A DNA stretch of 64,000 nt, from NCBI RefSeq assembly GCF_964204865.1, contig NC_135264.1, positions 2,046,001 through 2,110,000 on the forward strand. Direction: 5' to 3'. This document shows, in pieces, positions 22,606-34,293 of the stretch (the stretch's first letter is position 1; each line of letters starts with the position of its first letter). The notes beneath the pieces are model-generated. The model made no database searches. It saw nothing but the letters and a program-made list of their open reading frames with translations, and was not told the DNA's origin. The position numbers and the translations under genes are program-made. The DNA comes from Styela clava. Its lineage: Eukaryota; Chordata; Ascidiacea; Stolidobranchia; Styelidae.

Positions 22606-23797
22606 AATATGTAAATCCTATCCTAACCCCTGGCCTAGTCTGCAACCGAATAGAATGCCTTGTCGCCGATGTGAAATAGCGTACTTTCCACTGGATAGCG
22701 CTGTGGAGCAATTATGCATAACAACAAAAAATTGATGACAGAACGAAGAACGCTAAACTCTAATACACACGGCTGGCATAATTATTTACACATTTAGACC
22801 TATTAAAGGTCCCCCATTCGTATATTTTGAATTATTGAGTAAAATTTAAAATATAACAATAAAGTTGTCGCTGCCATAATATTTACAAATACGATCAATT
22901 TATGGTTAAAGTCAATGTGAAAGGTACGAAGGACTCAATAATACAATCAAACGAACATTCGAAATAAAATTATTTACAAAAAAAGAACTCTGGTTAATAA
23001 AAGGATTCGCAGGCTTTTCCATTGGATTGAATAGTACACATTCTTGTTTCCCATGGGACACGTGGGGTAATTAGGACAAGCGGGACACGTAAGACAATTG
23101 GGACAATTTGATATAAGATTTCGTTTTGTGAGTTAACAAAATTAACATTATGACCGTACTGGCGCGGATTTAGCATGATAATGAGGTGACGAGGTAGCAC
23201 GATCGTACATACACACAGTCAAAGTTAGAAAGTGTTGGGCGTATAGCGCAAAACAAAGCTCTACGAGCTGGGAATCCCGACCCCCCCCCCGATGAGCCGC
23301 GAAAGGGCTCAAGAAGATCGCGTTAAAATCTTTTTAGGCCTTAATCTATGTTAAAACAAAATATCGATCAAATTTGGAACCAGCATTCAGACCCACCATC
23401 ACTGAGTGTCCCAAGTTGTCTGGCCAAGTTCTTGTCTACTGAGTTCCTATTTAGTCAAAATTTCGTAGCGGAATTCGAAGTTGCCGTAGACATTCCGTTA
23501 TCTATAAAGAATGTTACCAAAAAGGAAACGAAACCTTTTCACGCTGAAAAAAAAGAGTAAATCTTCGAATGTGAAAACACGCACCAGCCGCGTGATAACT
23601 ACTTTTTGATGTTATTGTCGCTGTATCGATTATTTTTTTGTTAATACCGGCAATGTTTTATCGTCAATCCATTGTCAGTATGATAAACGATAAAAATGAT
23701 CACATAATAATTTAACTTCGTTTTACTTCTTACTTTAAGCAACTTTAAACAATTCCACTGATTTATAATGGCTTGCTGGGATTCACGTACCATTTAT
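22606..23797. other. Intergenic, nothing coding identified
   Basis: Contains a poly-C run (about 23281-23290) and a cluster of GGGACA/GGACAAGCGGGACACG words at 23054-23115; similar words appear near 31530 and 38360-38750. A 70-codon frame at 23348-23560 has no recognisable content. Confidence 0.4.
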
Positions 23798-24027
23798 GGT
23801 ACTCCCGAAGTATGTGAACCAAGATGGCGGATACCGGAACGTAGTATGTGTACCAGGTTAGGCCATAAATTTATTCCAATTATCTTTATTTTAGTTCTAT
23901 TACGAGTTCGGGGACTAGTCAAGTGACTCATGTAGTATTCGTAACTGAAATTATGGCCTACGCCTGACTTGGTACACATACTACGTTCCGGTGTCCGCCA
24001 TCTTTGTTCACATACTTCGGGAATACC
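23798..24027. repeat. MITE family A, copy 4, with extended inverted ends
   Basis: Ends GGTACTCCCGAAGTATGTGA and TTCACATACTTCGGGAATACC. The inverted arms run on for about 55 bp (ACCAAGATGGCGG and CCGCCATCTTTGT, then ACGTAGTATGTGTACCAGG inverted). Flanks CCATTTAT and CTATTTAT match at 7 of 8. The centre is shorter than in copies 1-3. Confidence 0.75.
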
Positions 24028-27000
24028 CTATTTATTACACGCTATATCACGGCCAAATAAGAACGAACCAGGGTCCCATCATGATATGCATTGCCTGGTG
24101 TAGCAGATAAGTAGGTGGTTACTCATTTTGCATTATTGTCTCATGATACAAATATCACTTCCTATATAAGGAAAACCAGAGGTTCCCGTACAGTTGAACC
24201 TACGACAACTGCACCTGCATTCTATTACACATATTGGAATTTTTTGTTTTGCGGATATTTGAACCCATACTAACCCTAACCCATGGGTTTTAGCACCCGC
24301 ACATAGATTGAACCCTCGGATATACACATGGGTTCAAATGTACGGTCACCAAAACCAGACGTTTGGAGTGTGTGACTAACGAATAACCTGTGAGCTATTT
24401 ATTACACAAGATACATTTTAATAAAATTTAAACATTTCAGGGTAACATTTGTTCGTGGACGTTCGCTAACAGTTACTTCTTTCCCAGAGCGATTTCTGCC
24501 TCATCAAATAGGTTTCGTGCATTATACATTGTGACTCATCCATTATAAGTATTTAAATTTACATTTTATATTCGCACTCAGGCTTCGCCGGCGCCTAAGA
24601 ATTTGTTATTACTTGAAACGACCACAAGGCCGAACCCGCCCGCGGCCTGAGAAACACCGATAGATTCGTTGAGCAGAAAATTTTTAATCAGCCTTTGTGT
24701 GAAAAGCCAGACACTAAAAAGTTACGTTTCGCCAGATAAATCTATGTAGTGTCAGCAGCTTGCATATGCAGCGAATATTCACACCCCCATTCATTCATTC
24801 ACATTTATTGGTCCCTCCAACGAAATGCCCTTTGGCCGACACCGGGAAAAGTGTCGATACAAAACAACGCTCATCTTCGGCAATCTGTAAGCGAGAATTT
24901 TTTGATGCGTGACTGTCTTCGCCTCTAAAACGAACTTACGTCGAGGTCGTCGCATGCTCAGCGCGTGTTCTCTTCGTGGCCTACAGATCATAACACGTGA
25001 CGTCGGGGGTGTGTCTCTCATTCGCGACGGATGAATGGCGCAGGCGTACTCCTGAAAATGTTTCATAACGTTTCGTTGTTGAATTTGCTGGGATGTTTTT
25101 AGGTATTGTTTGTGTTAAAGATATTTCTTGCGGCTATATTTTACGTAACGCGTACCTAACCTACGTCTATAAATATATATTCGACTTATATAATTGTTTC
25201 CCGGAAATGTTTTCGACTTCTTTCTCATATCATTTCTCTAAATCAATGTCACATAAACGTTATCACCGAGTTGGGAAACTCACTCAAAATACAGAATTAT
25301 AACTCATTTCTTGCAGCTCACTTCATTTTTCCAGCGAACAAGGTAAATGTACTTTTAACCCAACTTTAAAATAACATTTCATTTGATCATAGCGACTGTA
25401 CAATGTGCATTGATGAAATGATTTCAAATTCGTATACCGTGTTCAATACAACACTCAAAAATTCGACAGGTGCAGCTCCGAAACCTTTGTTTCGTTCGTT
25501 ATACTTGTAAACAATGTCATGTTGAAAAGATTTTGGCCAAAATATGGAAAAATGTATTTTACCGATCAAACTTTAAAAATTCTGAAAGTAAACTGGTAAT
25601 CTTAATCTATACTGCAAATGAACGGCGAACGGTTTCCAGTCGAACGTTTGTCCTTATTTTAAATGGAGGAAAAGAAATAGATGATCCATGTTGCTATTTC
25701 AATAGTCACCTCCGCAGTACATATTACTGGGATGCCAAATGCAGTTGCGTACTGCCAATCAAGCCCGATGCTTTATTTTCTTCAAATACTACAGTTTAAA
25801 TAAAAATGTAATATGACTGTTTGCAATTTTGGTATGGTAATTAAAAAAAAATGTGAGTCGTAATTATAAAAATGCTTGTAGTGCCATCATTGAAGCTGAA
25901 ATCGCTGCAACTCGGCGTTCCACGTTCTGCCATAACGGATGAAATATGAAAAATGATTCCATTCCAACAAAATAAAAAATGGAGAATCTGCAGATGCAAT
26001 AAACTCGAGAGCTTGATTTTTGGGTTTTTCATCTACTGAATTTTGATACATTGCTCATAGAAAAATGCCGATGCATGCCTGGTTTTGACCTGTAAACAGA
26101 AATGAAATAGCACTAACACTCGACCCTTAGCATATCTTTATATATATTACGTGGCACATTCAGATTGGTTTATTCTGACAACTCCCGTTATTACATTTTG
26201 TATAATTGTGTCCCACGCGTGAGACACGCGTTGTGATGTCACAGGCCATAAGCCTACCTAATTTAGCCTTTTCGTGAAAAGTTTTTTCTTTTCAACTAGT
26301 ATCATGTACTTGTCTGCAAATGATAGCTTAAATAAAATTATTCACCGTGGGATGCCATGCAAATGATTGTCGCCTCACGTACATTTGTGAAACATTTATT
26401 TCTGTTTTCGTTCTAGGAATCAAATTCATATATCTTCTCTTCTTCATATGAACTGACGTTCATTGACTTTTGATTTAAACACTTTCCCCTTAGTTCCCTT
26501 TGCTTCTTAGATGAGAACAGCGTCTGTTATTGGCTCCCTTGTATGGTTGCCAGTTTCTACAAATCTCACTTCATGATTACTGTATTGTACATTGTGAAAA
26601 AATATCGAAGAAATTTTCTACGTGTTTTGGACGATTTAAAATAATCAATTCCTATAACAAGTCTGCCGCTGGAAATACAGAAACCCTGAGAGAAGTGATT
26701 TGGGTTCAATTCGAACAATTTCACGAGAGAAAGAAAAACATTACCAAATCTGTGATGTTCTTATTTCGAATAGCGTTTTTTTTTATTTGATTCTAGCAGA
26801 TCAGGCCCTGTGAAAATGTTACGGCTTGCTTCTGATACCAATACAATACCACAAGCCTTTAAATCATGGATGGTATAGGGTTCCCGAGTCTTTGGAATGT
26901 GCATAAAATGGTAGATTTAGTGACAAATTTCGTTTTCTTCAATTTAATTTTGAGGTTTATACCCAGAACTGTGCGTTATAAAATCGATGAAGAAAACACT

Positions 27001-28000
27001 GACTCCCTAATTTCTTTGTTGGAATTTTACAGAAACTCTTTCGCAAGGTCTGAATCAAAGATATTGTGAAGCTGTGTTCTTAATGAAATTTTGCAGTATT
27101 TGAATTTTCGGATTTCAGCATCAACATCATTTCATTCTATAGGAATAACAAATTCAATCACAATATTGACTTAAACGAATATACATAAATATTGAAAATG
27201 AAAATATTTTAGAAAAGAGGCATACAAATGTAATATCTGACATTTTTTGTCAACGACTCTGGGTGTGGTCGACCATGATTTCATCGTTTTCTGATGTGTA
27301 CGTATACGTGCGTTAAGTCTGGTTTTCATGATGAAAACCTTTTCATCAATTATTCAAACGCGATTACCTCATTTAAACCTAGTCTACAACGGCAGAAGGT
27401 ACAGTATTGCGAAATATTTAGTTTTAATTAAAATAGGCGTGTATATGGTTGACGTATGTTACATCTTAATATTTGAGAAACATGTTGCATGAATGCATTT
27501 TACTTGTTGTAATATTTATATCAACTTCAACATAAAGCTATTCCGGACATCATCACGAAATCCTTATTCTGATTCCCAGCTCTGGGAAATTTTTTGTTGA
27601 AGTTAACAAACCTGTATCAACTCTGTTAGCTGAGCTGCAGCCGCGGCAGCAATGAAACGGTGATTTAACCTGTTTATTTCCACACAGCGTTTGTCAACCC
27701 TGTGAGTCATTCTGCCTTCGCGTATGTTTGCGTCTTGTTTATCAAATTATGAACGAGTTCAAGCCATACGCTGGCGCCATTTTGAACTAGTCGACACTTA
27801 ATTCTTCGCGCGCTTCGTTTAATTGAACCGTTGAGACTGTTGTTTTCTGAGCGGCGTTTGTGATATCGGTTATTTTTGAAAGAATTTGAGAACAAATATT
27901 CGTTCATATCGTGAGTGAAATAAACTTGTTGCAGCAATTGACCGCCAACGTGGTATACAAGCATTCTTTATCAGAAGAAACGTATTGATTTGGTATACGT
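24028..28000. other. Intergenic, no supported gene
   Basis: A GC-richer patch at 24590-25065 includes a 91-codon minus-strand frame (24791-25066; RHFSRCRPKGISLEGP) that looks like repeat-derived sequence. A cluster of overlapping small frames at 25391-25799 has cysteines and splice-like borders (see findings). Other frames at 26530-26790 and 26866-27069 have no recognisable content. Confidence 0.35.
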
Positions 28001-29390
28001 GACTACCATTCTCGTTCGTACATTCAATTTGCATGCCAGGCCAATCATAATGGCATTAAGTTTATGAATATATACATCTTTTAGTTATGGTTGTGGCCAT
28101 TGCACAAACTTCAATAAATTTTTTAAATCGATTGGGATATGTCATTTAATATCTATTTCGAAAGCCGCGTTATAAATGCATAGCAGTATAAGCGGCGTCT
28201 GTCGTTTGCGGAATAAGCAATTTGTTTCATTATAAATCAGCTTTCACATAAATACCACCAAACATGGTGAATAATAATATATTCATCTTTTTTATATTGC
28301 AATGTTCAACAAATTTTATATTCAGTCGAAGTTATTATTCCGCGTCTGTTTAACCTATATTCAACGCAAAATATGCGAAGGTGAAGCAATATATTTCTGC
28401 GTGGTATGGGAGTCGATGTATTCCAGATAAACAGCATCGCTACGCAAATGACCTAAAATTTGATGACTACATGTATTGTTCAGTAAATGTCGAACCGCAG
28501 CGACTATCGTCTGCAATCTTTATGCGGAAAGTAATTTCGTCAGAGGGTATTTCCTTGTTTTTAATGCTGCAATGGCAATTTTGAGTAGCGTTAGACAATT
28601 TTAAGAGTAGAATAAATACAAATCGAACAACTTTATTTTGCGAAATATCTGCAATATTTTCAAATTTTCCCAAAATTCAACAAAGTGATTTTTGGCGTTC
28701 ATTATAAAATGAAACCAAGTTGGATGAACCCATCCCGAATTCGACTATCATTACCTTGTGTTCGATTAGCTAACAGAAGTGTGGCTTCGTGCCTTCCCAT
28801 CAGCTAAAAGGTAACAACTAACTTTGTCATAATAGAACCTTAAATAATGCTTGATTTAAAGACATCTGGTGAGATTGCCCATGCTTGTCTAATTTACATT
28901 ATTATATTCAATAATAATAAAAAAGTTCCTTTTCTGAATACCAATGTTTTGACGAGTAGCGTCGTATCCCTCAACAACGCCTTCATGTGACGACCAATCA
29001 CAGAGCTCCCTTCTTACATCCCACAATTGGCTGTCTCAGATCGTCCCAATTGCTTAAACATGTGGACAAAGACAAAATAGCAAAACGGACTTTAGTTGTT
29101 TATATGTGCCCTCGAGTAATCCATGTTACTACACAATATCGAATGAGATGGATAATAAGCTTGGTCGGATGAAAGCTGTAAACTTCCAGCGGGCTATTGA
29201 GATGTTGGAATTGGGTGTTTTGATGATTACCCAAAATCGAGCTTATATTAAACATATTTCGATCATATGCTTATGTCGAGGATTCCCAAATTCAGGCTAA
29301 ATTGCAATAATAAACATTGCAATTATAATTTCTTCCAAATGAGTTGAAAATTTTAAACCAGCCCATTATCTCTCACTTTTTTTTTAATTT

Positions 29391-29543
29391 TCAGCAACAC
29401 GCCCTCAAAATTAGTGGGCGGGTGTGTTTATAAATTTTAGCAGCAATCGGGAGTGTAGTATCAAAAATAGACTACTTCCTGATTATTCTTGCCTGAGGCA
29501 ATCAGATTAACTACACAACAGAAGACACGCGCTGAACACGAGG
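29391..29543 (+). promoter_or_regulatory. Promoter-like module with possible untranslated first exon
   Basis: GGGCGGGTGTG (29416-29426) is followed at once by TTTATAAAT (29428-29436), a GC/CACCC box next to a TATA-like box. About 60 bp on is TTGCCTGAGGCAA, a perfect palindrome matching the AP-2 site, and then a good splice donor (GAG|GTAAATAT at 29543). This could be a distal promoter and 5' exon of the KLF gene. No transcript evidence. Confidence 0.3.
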
Positions 29544-29752
29544 TAAATATAAACGATATAAAAGATGAAAAGATTGTTTTCAAGATATACATTTGGCCGC
29601 TTTTCCGGTAAAAAAAATTCAAAATAAAGAGCGGAATATAGCTTCAAAGTAGAGCCAATTTTTCTTTGTCGGCTTAACTTGAAAAATATTGCTTCGGTGA
29701 CGGAACGATATACCCGCTACTGTACGTACACACTCAGGCGTCCTTGTTTCTG

Positions 29753-29799
29753 ATTGGTGGATTAAATCGCTAAGTTAGGGGTGGGCGCGTTATATAAAA
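29753..29799 (+). promoter_or_regulatory. CCAAT - GC box - TATA cluster
   Basis: ATTGG (inverted CCAAT) at 29753-29757, GGGGTGGGCGCG at 29778-29789 and TATATAAAA at 29791-29799. The order and spacing look like a core promoter, and the layout resembles the module 350 bp upstream. Confidence 0.3.
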
Positions 29800-32700
29800 T
29801 TTTATTTGGAATCATTCACGTAATAAATACCTCAAAACACAAAAAGTGTTGCCATGGGACCGCCTAGTACTTAAGTATTTGTGTTGTAATATAGATTTGA
29901 AATCAGAATTGAAATGCAGACAAATATCCCAATAAAATTGAGATTATGTCTGTTGCCTAACTTTAAATATTTAAATAACTAGCACTGAAAAAGTAATAAT
30001 ATGATATATTTACGAACATCGTTGCCATAGAACCAATCGAATCCTGAAGGCCACCTTATTGCTAAAAGATAAAAGATTTATGTAATTTTTTGTTCGGATA
30101 ACGACCAAATTTTTTAATTCCGAAATTAGTTTTTATTTACAATGATGCCAAAATATGTTCATTGCGCATAAAGTTTTCACAACTTTATTTGTGAAACAGA
30201 TCCAGAATCTATAAGAAAGAAAAACGCTATTGCAAAGGTATTTGCTGCCAAAAACATACAAAATGGTTACAATTTTCACAAAACCTTGTACTATTCTGCG
30301 TGACAATGGATATTGCTAATCTTGCGTACCATGTTTTTCCACATGGCAAATAAACACCTTTTTATTCGTAGGCGGCCTGCATTCACGATAGCGAAGACAC
30401 GCCTATTTCGCACGAAATGTCTTTATCACACTGATGCAAAAATTTTGTGATTCAGTAGAGCGTATAATGCAAGTTTGTGCTTCAGAATTCAACAGACCAT
30501 GGGGGAACAGGGCGTGACAAGCCAAGATTGTCGGAACCAATCACAATAATGGGAGTACTGCGGATTACTTTTGTGTAAATACCTAATTCGGTTTGCGCTT
30601 TTCTTGATTTCGAAGTAATCATACTAACACTTTCTTCACAATATCAAACAAAGTCAGCAGATTGTAGCAATTCGACCAAGACTGTTATTGCTATTATTTA
30701 TTTCAGTTGTTTCAAATATAATGCTTGCATCAAGTATGCAAACCGGTAATTTTACTTGTTTACGCTGGTAATCGTGAACTAGAGCTTATGACATATGAGG
30801 GCCATGAGAAGTAAATGTCAGATTCTTTCCGGTTTGTACACACGCAATTCCTTGTATGTATGACCTCAATCATATAATGCTTCCAATTATGGTTTTGTAT
30901 GTGGATCAAATATAGCAATATGAAGCAAACAACTTCCGTCTAACCGTGCCTTACTGGAAGTTGATCATAATCCCCCAAGCGCAGGAGGTGTATTCTGTTC
31001 GGCAATGAAAAGTAAAGTTATGAAATCACCAGCACAAACTCCTTCGGTCACTTACGCGTTTACTTCATTTCTCAATATCGAATACTCTCGAAATATTGAA
31101 AATTAAAACAAAGATACTGTACTGCGGTCTAGTTTGTTAACATCTACGACTTAGATTCTAAGTGTTTGAATATTTAACAAATATTAAGGTTTTGGAAGAA
31201 GTAATTATGAATTTGTCTTTACTTTGATGGAGAAAAGTGTCGACGTCAATACGATCCCAACAATATTGTTGGACTTTTTGTGATATACATAAATTTTTAT
31301 ACAACATAATGACACATCGTCATATATTACTCGGATATTCTGGGTATTTTGCCTTAATTTTACCCAACTGACATTGATCTTCCGAAACTGGCAACTAAAT
31401 TGCGATCACGCATATAAAGAAAGATACGACGCAGGAAATCACACTTTCATCAGGTACTCAGCGTGTGTTCTCGAACATCAGCAACGTGCCGACAGCCTCT
31501 ATGCCGCGTGGGCGATTCATGGGTGCATTGTCACGGGACAAAACCACGGGGTAAACAATGGGACACGTGGACGAATCGACACATTCTCAAAGATATGTGA
31601 TATTTGTTTTACTACTGATTAAATATGACTTGGTTGTCAAATTACACGCGTGAATAGAGTGTCATTGCACTAAAGCACGTTGCTCGTTACAATCGAGGCC
31701 ACCCAGCTCCCCACTCCCACTCGCCTTCCGCACGTATCAATCTTCATATTTATAAGATGGTTGCTCCCTAAACTTTGACCTCATCCCCCCTTCATAAAAA
31801 AGTCTTTCCATACCTCACCAATACGAGTTTTTTCACACTTCCGGCAACGTTTTAATTAGTAGGCTTGTGAAGACTCGTTAATAATCTCTCGAAAATGACC
31901 TTGTGGTTTCATATTTGAAAATGCAAAAACTAATTACCTCAACATATTCATTAATAACTTTAATAGTTATTGAAACATGACTAAGAACCTAGTTCGGATT
32001 CAAGAATTACAAAAAGTCGATGCATTACAATTTGTTTGAGTGGGTGGGTTTGATTTCAGTTGTTGTGTCATGGTCCATGTCTGACAATTCATTGTTTTAA
32101 GCTGTTTTTACCAATATAATAAGAAAAATAGTAAAGAAAAATGTCTGTAATCAACGTTTTAATTTAAATGGTGTCGCCACCCTTTGTTGGTTGCTAGGTA
32201 CCCTAGTTTGGTGTGCTCATGTCGAACTAATAAAAACTTAATAACAAACAACAGTTATAATGACTGTAAGAAAAATTGGTGCAATTTATCGACAGGATAA
32301 AAATAGTTTATTACCGACAGTAAGCCCTGCTGTAAAATTGCTTCAGTTTAAAATATTTTCGTGAGTCACTTCGCACAAACTTCTTTCGTAGTGGTGACTT
32401 GAAAATTCCACTAAATGTTGCTTTACATATAACGCTAGATCGTTAATTAGATTATGTGTTCTAGATTATATGAAAAATATTTTAGTTTCTATTGCTCTAA
32501 ATATTGCGAGAAATATACAAAAGTTCTTCGTTATAATAATTTCCTTTGTCTTCATAACCTGCAAGAGTTTTGCATATTTAACAAAAGCGACCCTTCACAA
32601 AGCAAGGATTATTGTTATTGAATCAGGTGTGACACATTCCAGTTGAATTGGCCAATCACTCGGGAAGAAAACGTGGTGTTTTTATTCTCCCATCACTTGC

Positions 32701-33468
32701 TGATCCGTTGTCCTTGTCCCAGTTGCGACTCGAATTATATAAGTTGCGATGAATTCCATTTTGGCCCTTTGTTGTTTACTTATATAACAGAATATCGGGT
32801 GGCAGAAGTTCTCGTGGTCTAAATCGGTAGGTTGTTGATTGAAAGTTGTGTTTCGTGTTTTCGTAATATTGAGATCATTTTTGTTTCACTATACTGTCAC
32901 CTGAAAGCTTTAAAGTTTGTCGAATATTATATACAAAACGTTCATATATATAGCACAAACTATTTCAACTTTCAGTAGCTCAAAAACAAAGAATTTTGAA
33001 ACCAAAAGCTAGGCCAAAAAAACAACAACATAATATTTCGCTCTTTCAACAGAAGTTTGAATAATCGTGCAATCTGGAATTTGTTTCAGAAGTTTACCAT
33101 GCAGCTCTTATTTTATAGTCAAGGTAAAACAGTCTTCTTTCACTTCTCGCATGAAGTTGAATAATGGCATTTGCTTATATAATTGAAATTTCATAAATGT
33201 GGAAAATAATAAACCTTGGCACCTCTTGCACATTTTTTGCGTATTCGCACGACTAAAAACCACTTTCTTAAATAGAATTTGTAAAGAAGGGCACCCACGC
33301 TATGTCATGCAAGAGTATATTTTGTTCAATTTTAAAATCCAGATATTGATTTGCTGGTGTATTTCTGAAAACGGCCTATCAAATGTGTTTAACGCACAAA
33401 AACCAGACACTGGAAATATTCAGTCGAGTGTATATCTATCTGTGACCATATAAGGTCAAATCCAACAT

Positions 33469-33574
33469 TTGGAATGCCATTAACGACATCGAAGGGTTGT
33501 CGTATATCAATCGATGAATGGGGAATGAATGGCGTTTCATAAACGACGGGCAAAAAGATTTAATGGCATTCCAA
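33469..33574. repeat. Short element with 15-bp perfect inverted ends
   Basis: TTGGAATGCCATTAA at 33469-33483 and its exact complement at 33560-33574, enclosing 76 bp. Probably a miniature transposon; a structured RNA is possible. Confidence 0.5.
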
Positions 33575-33894
33575 TAAAGAAACGCTGATATACCATGTGT
33601 TTAATCCCTGTATCAAGGATAAAATATATTTGTCTTAGAGGGTACAAAGTTCAGCTTTGTTCCTTGCCTGTCGAATAACATAAAAGCTTTGGTCACAAGG
33701 GAACTGATAACATACAGTACTGAAATAACGCAAATGCTTAGTTGCCGTGCGACTGTTTTCATCAGATTCAAGTTTAACATGAAATTTTATAAAGCGGAAT
33801 TAATTTGAAAAATTTAAAAAATGTGGTTTCTGGGGGTCATTTATATTGAATACCCGCTTGAATCTCACTAGCCTGTGGTGCAATATTAGTGGCC

Positions 33895-34290
33895 CTAAAG
33901 TTGTGGGCGTGGGCGAGGCAGTTACGTAACGGCCGCCCATGAGCACGTTTCTTTGTGATTCTGAAAGCTTCACGCTATCAAATCAGCTGTTTCACGTATC
34001 GTGCATGCAGTGATCACGCCGCGAGCGCGTGAACACGAGAGACGTTTCCCATCGACGTCGCGATTCAAGCGTTCTCATTGGTTGATTCGCCTCACCCGCC
34101 CATTATTTACGTTTGTTATTTATCATGCCTCGGTGCAATCCCCGACTGTACCTTTTTTTGTAACCTAACTGATCACAGAATTTGTCTCAGATGAATGTTA
34201 TTGTATAATTCGTTCGCACAAAGGCGGCAGCAGTTTTCATTGCTATCATTTTACGGTAGAAATTTTCGACTAAATACATTTAACTGGAAA
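33895..34290 (+). promoter_or_regulatory. Likely proximal promoter of the KLF10/11 gene
   Basis: GC-rich relative to its surroundings. It contains GCGTGGGCG (33907-33915, exact EGR-type site and also a KLF-like GC box), GACGTC (half-sites of CRE) near 34054, ATTGG (34077-34081) and CACCCGCCC (34093-34101). It ends just before the first coding exon. No TATA box is evident. GC/CACCC boxes are bound by KLF proteins, so self-control is possible. Confidence 0.4.
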
Positions 34291-34293
34291 GGA

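Larger units (their letters stand above)
28001..33890. other. Non-coding stretch upstream of the KLF gene
   Basis: No coding region supported. It holds promoter-like clusters at 29391-29543 and 29753-29799 and a short inverted repeat at 33469-33574; the rest is AT-rich single-copy-looking DNA. As the long flank of a regulatory transcription factor gene it is a reasonable place for enhancers, but that is inference. Confidence 0.4.
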
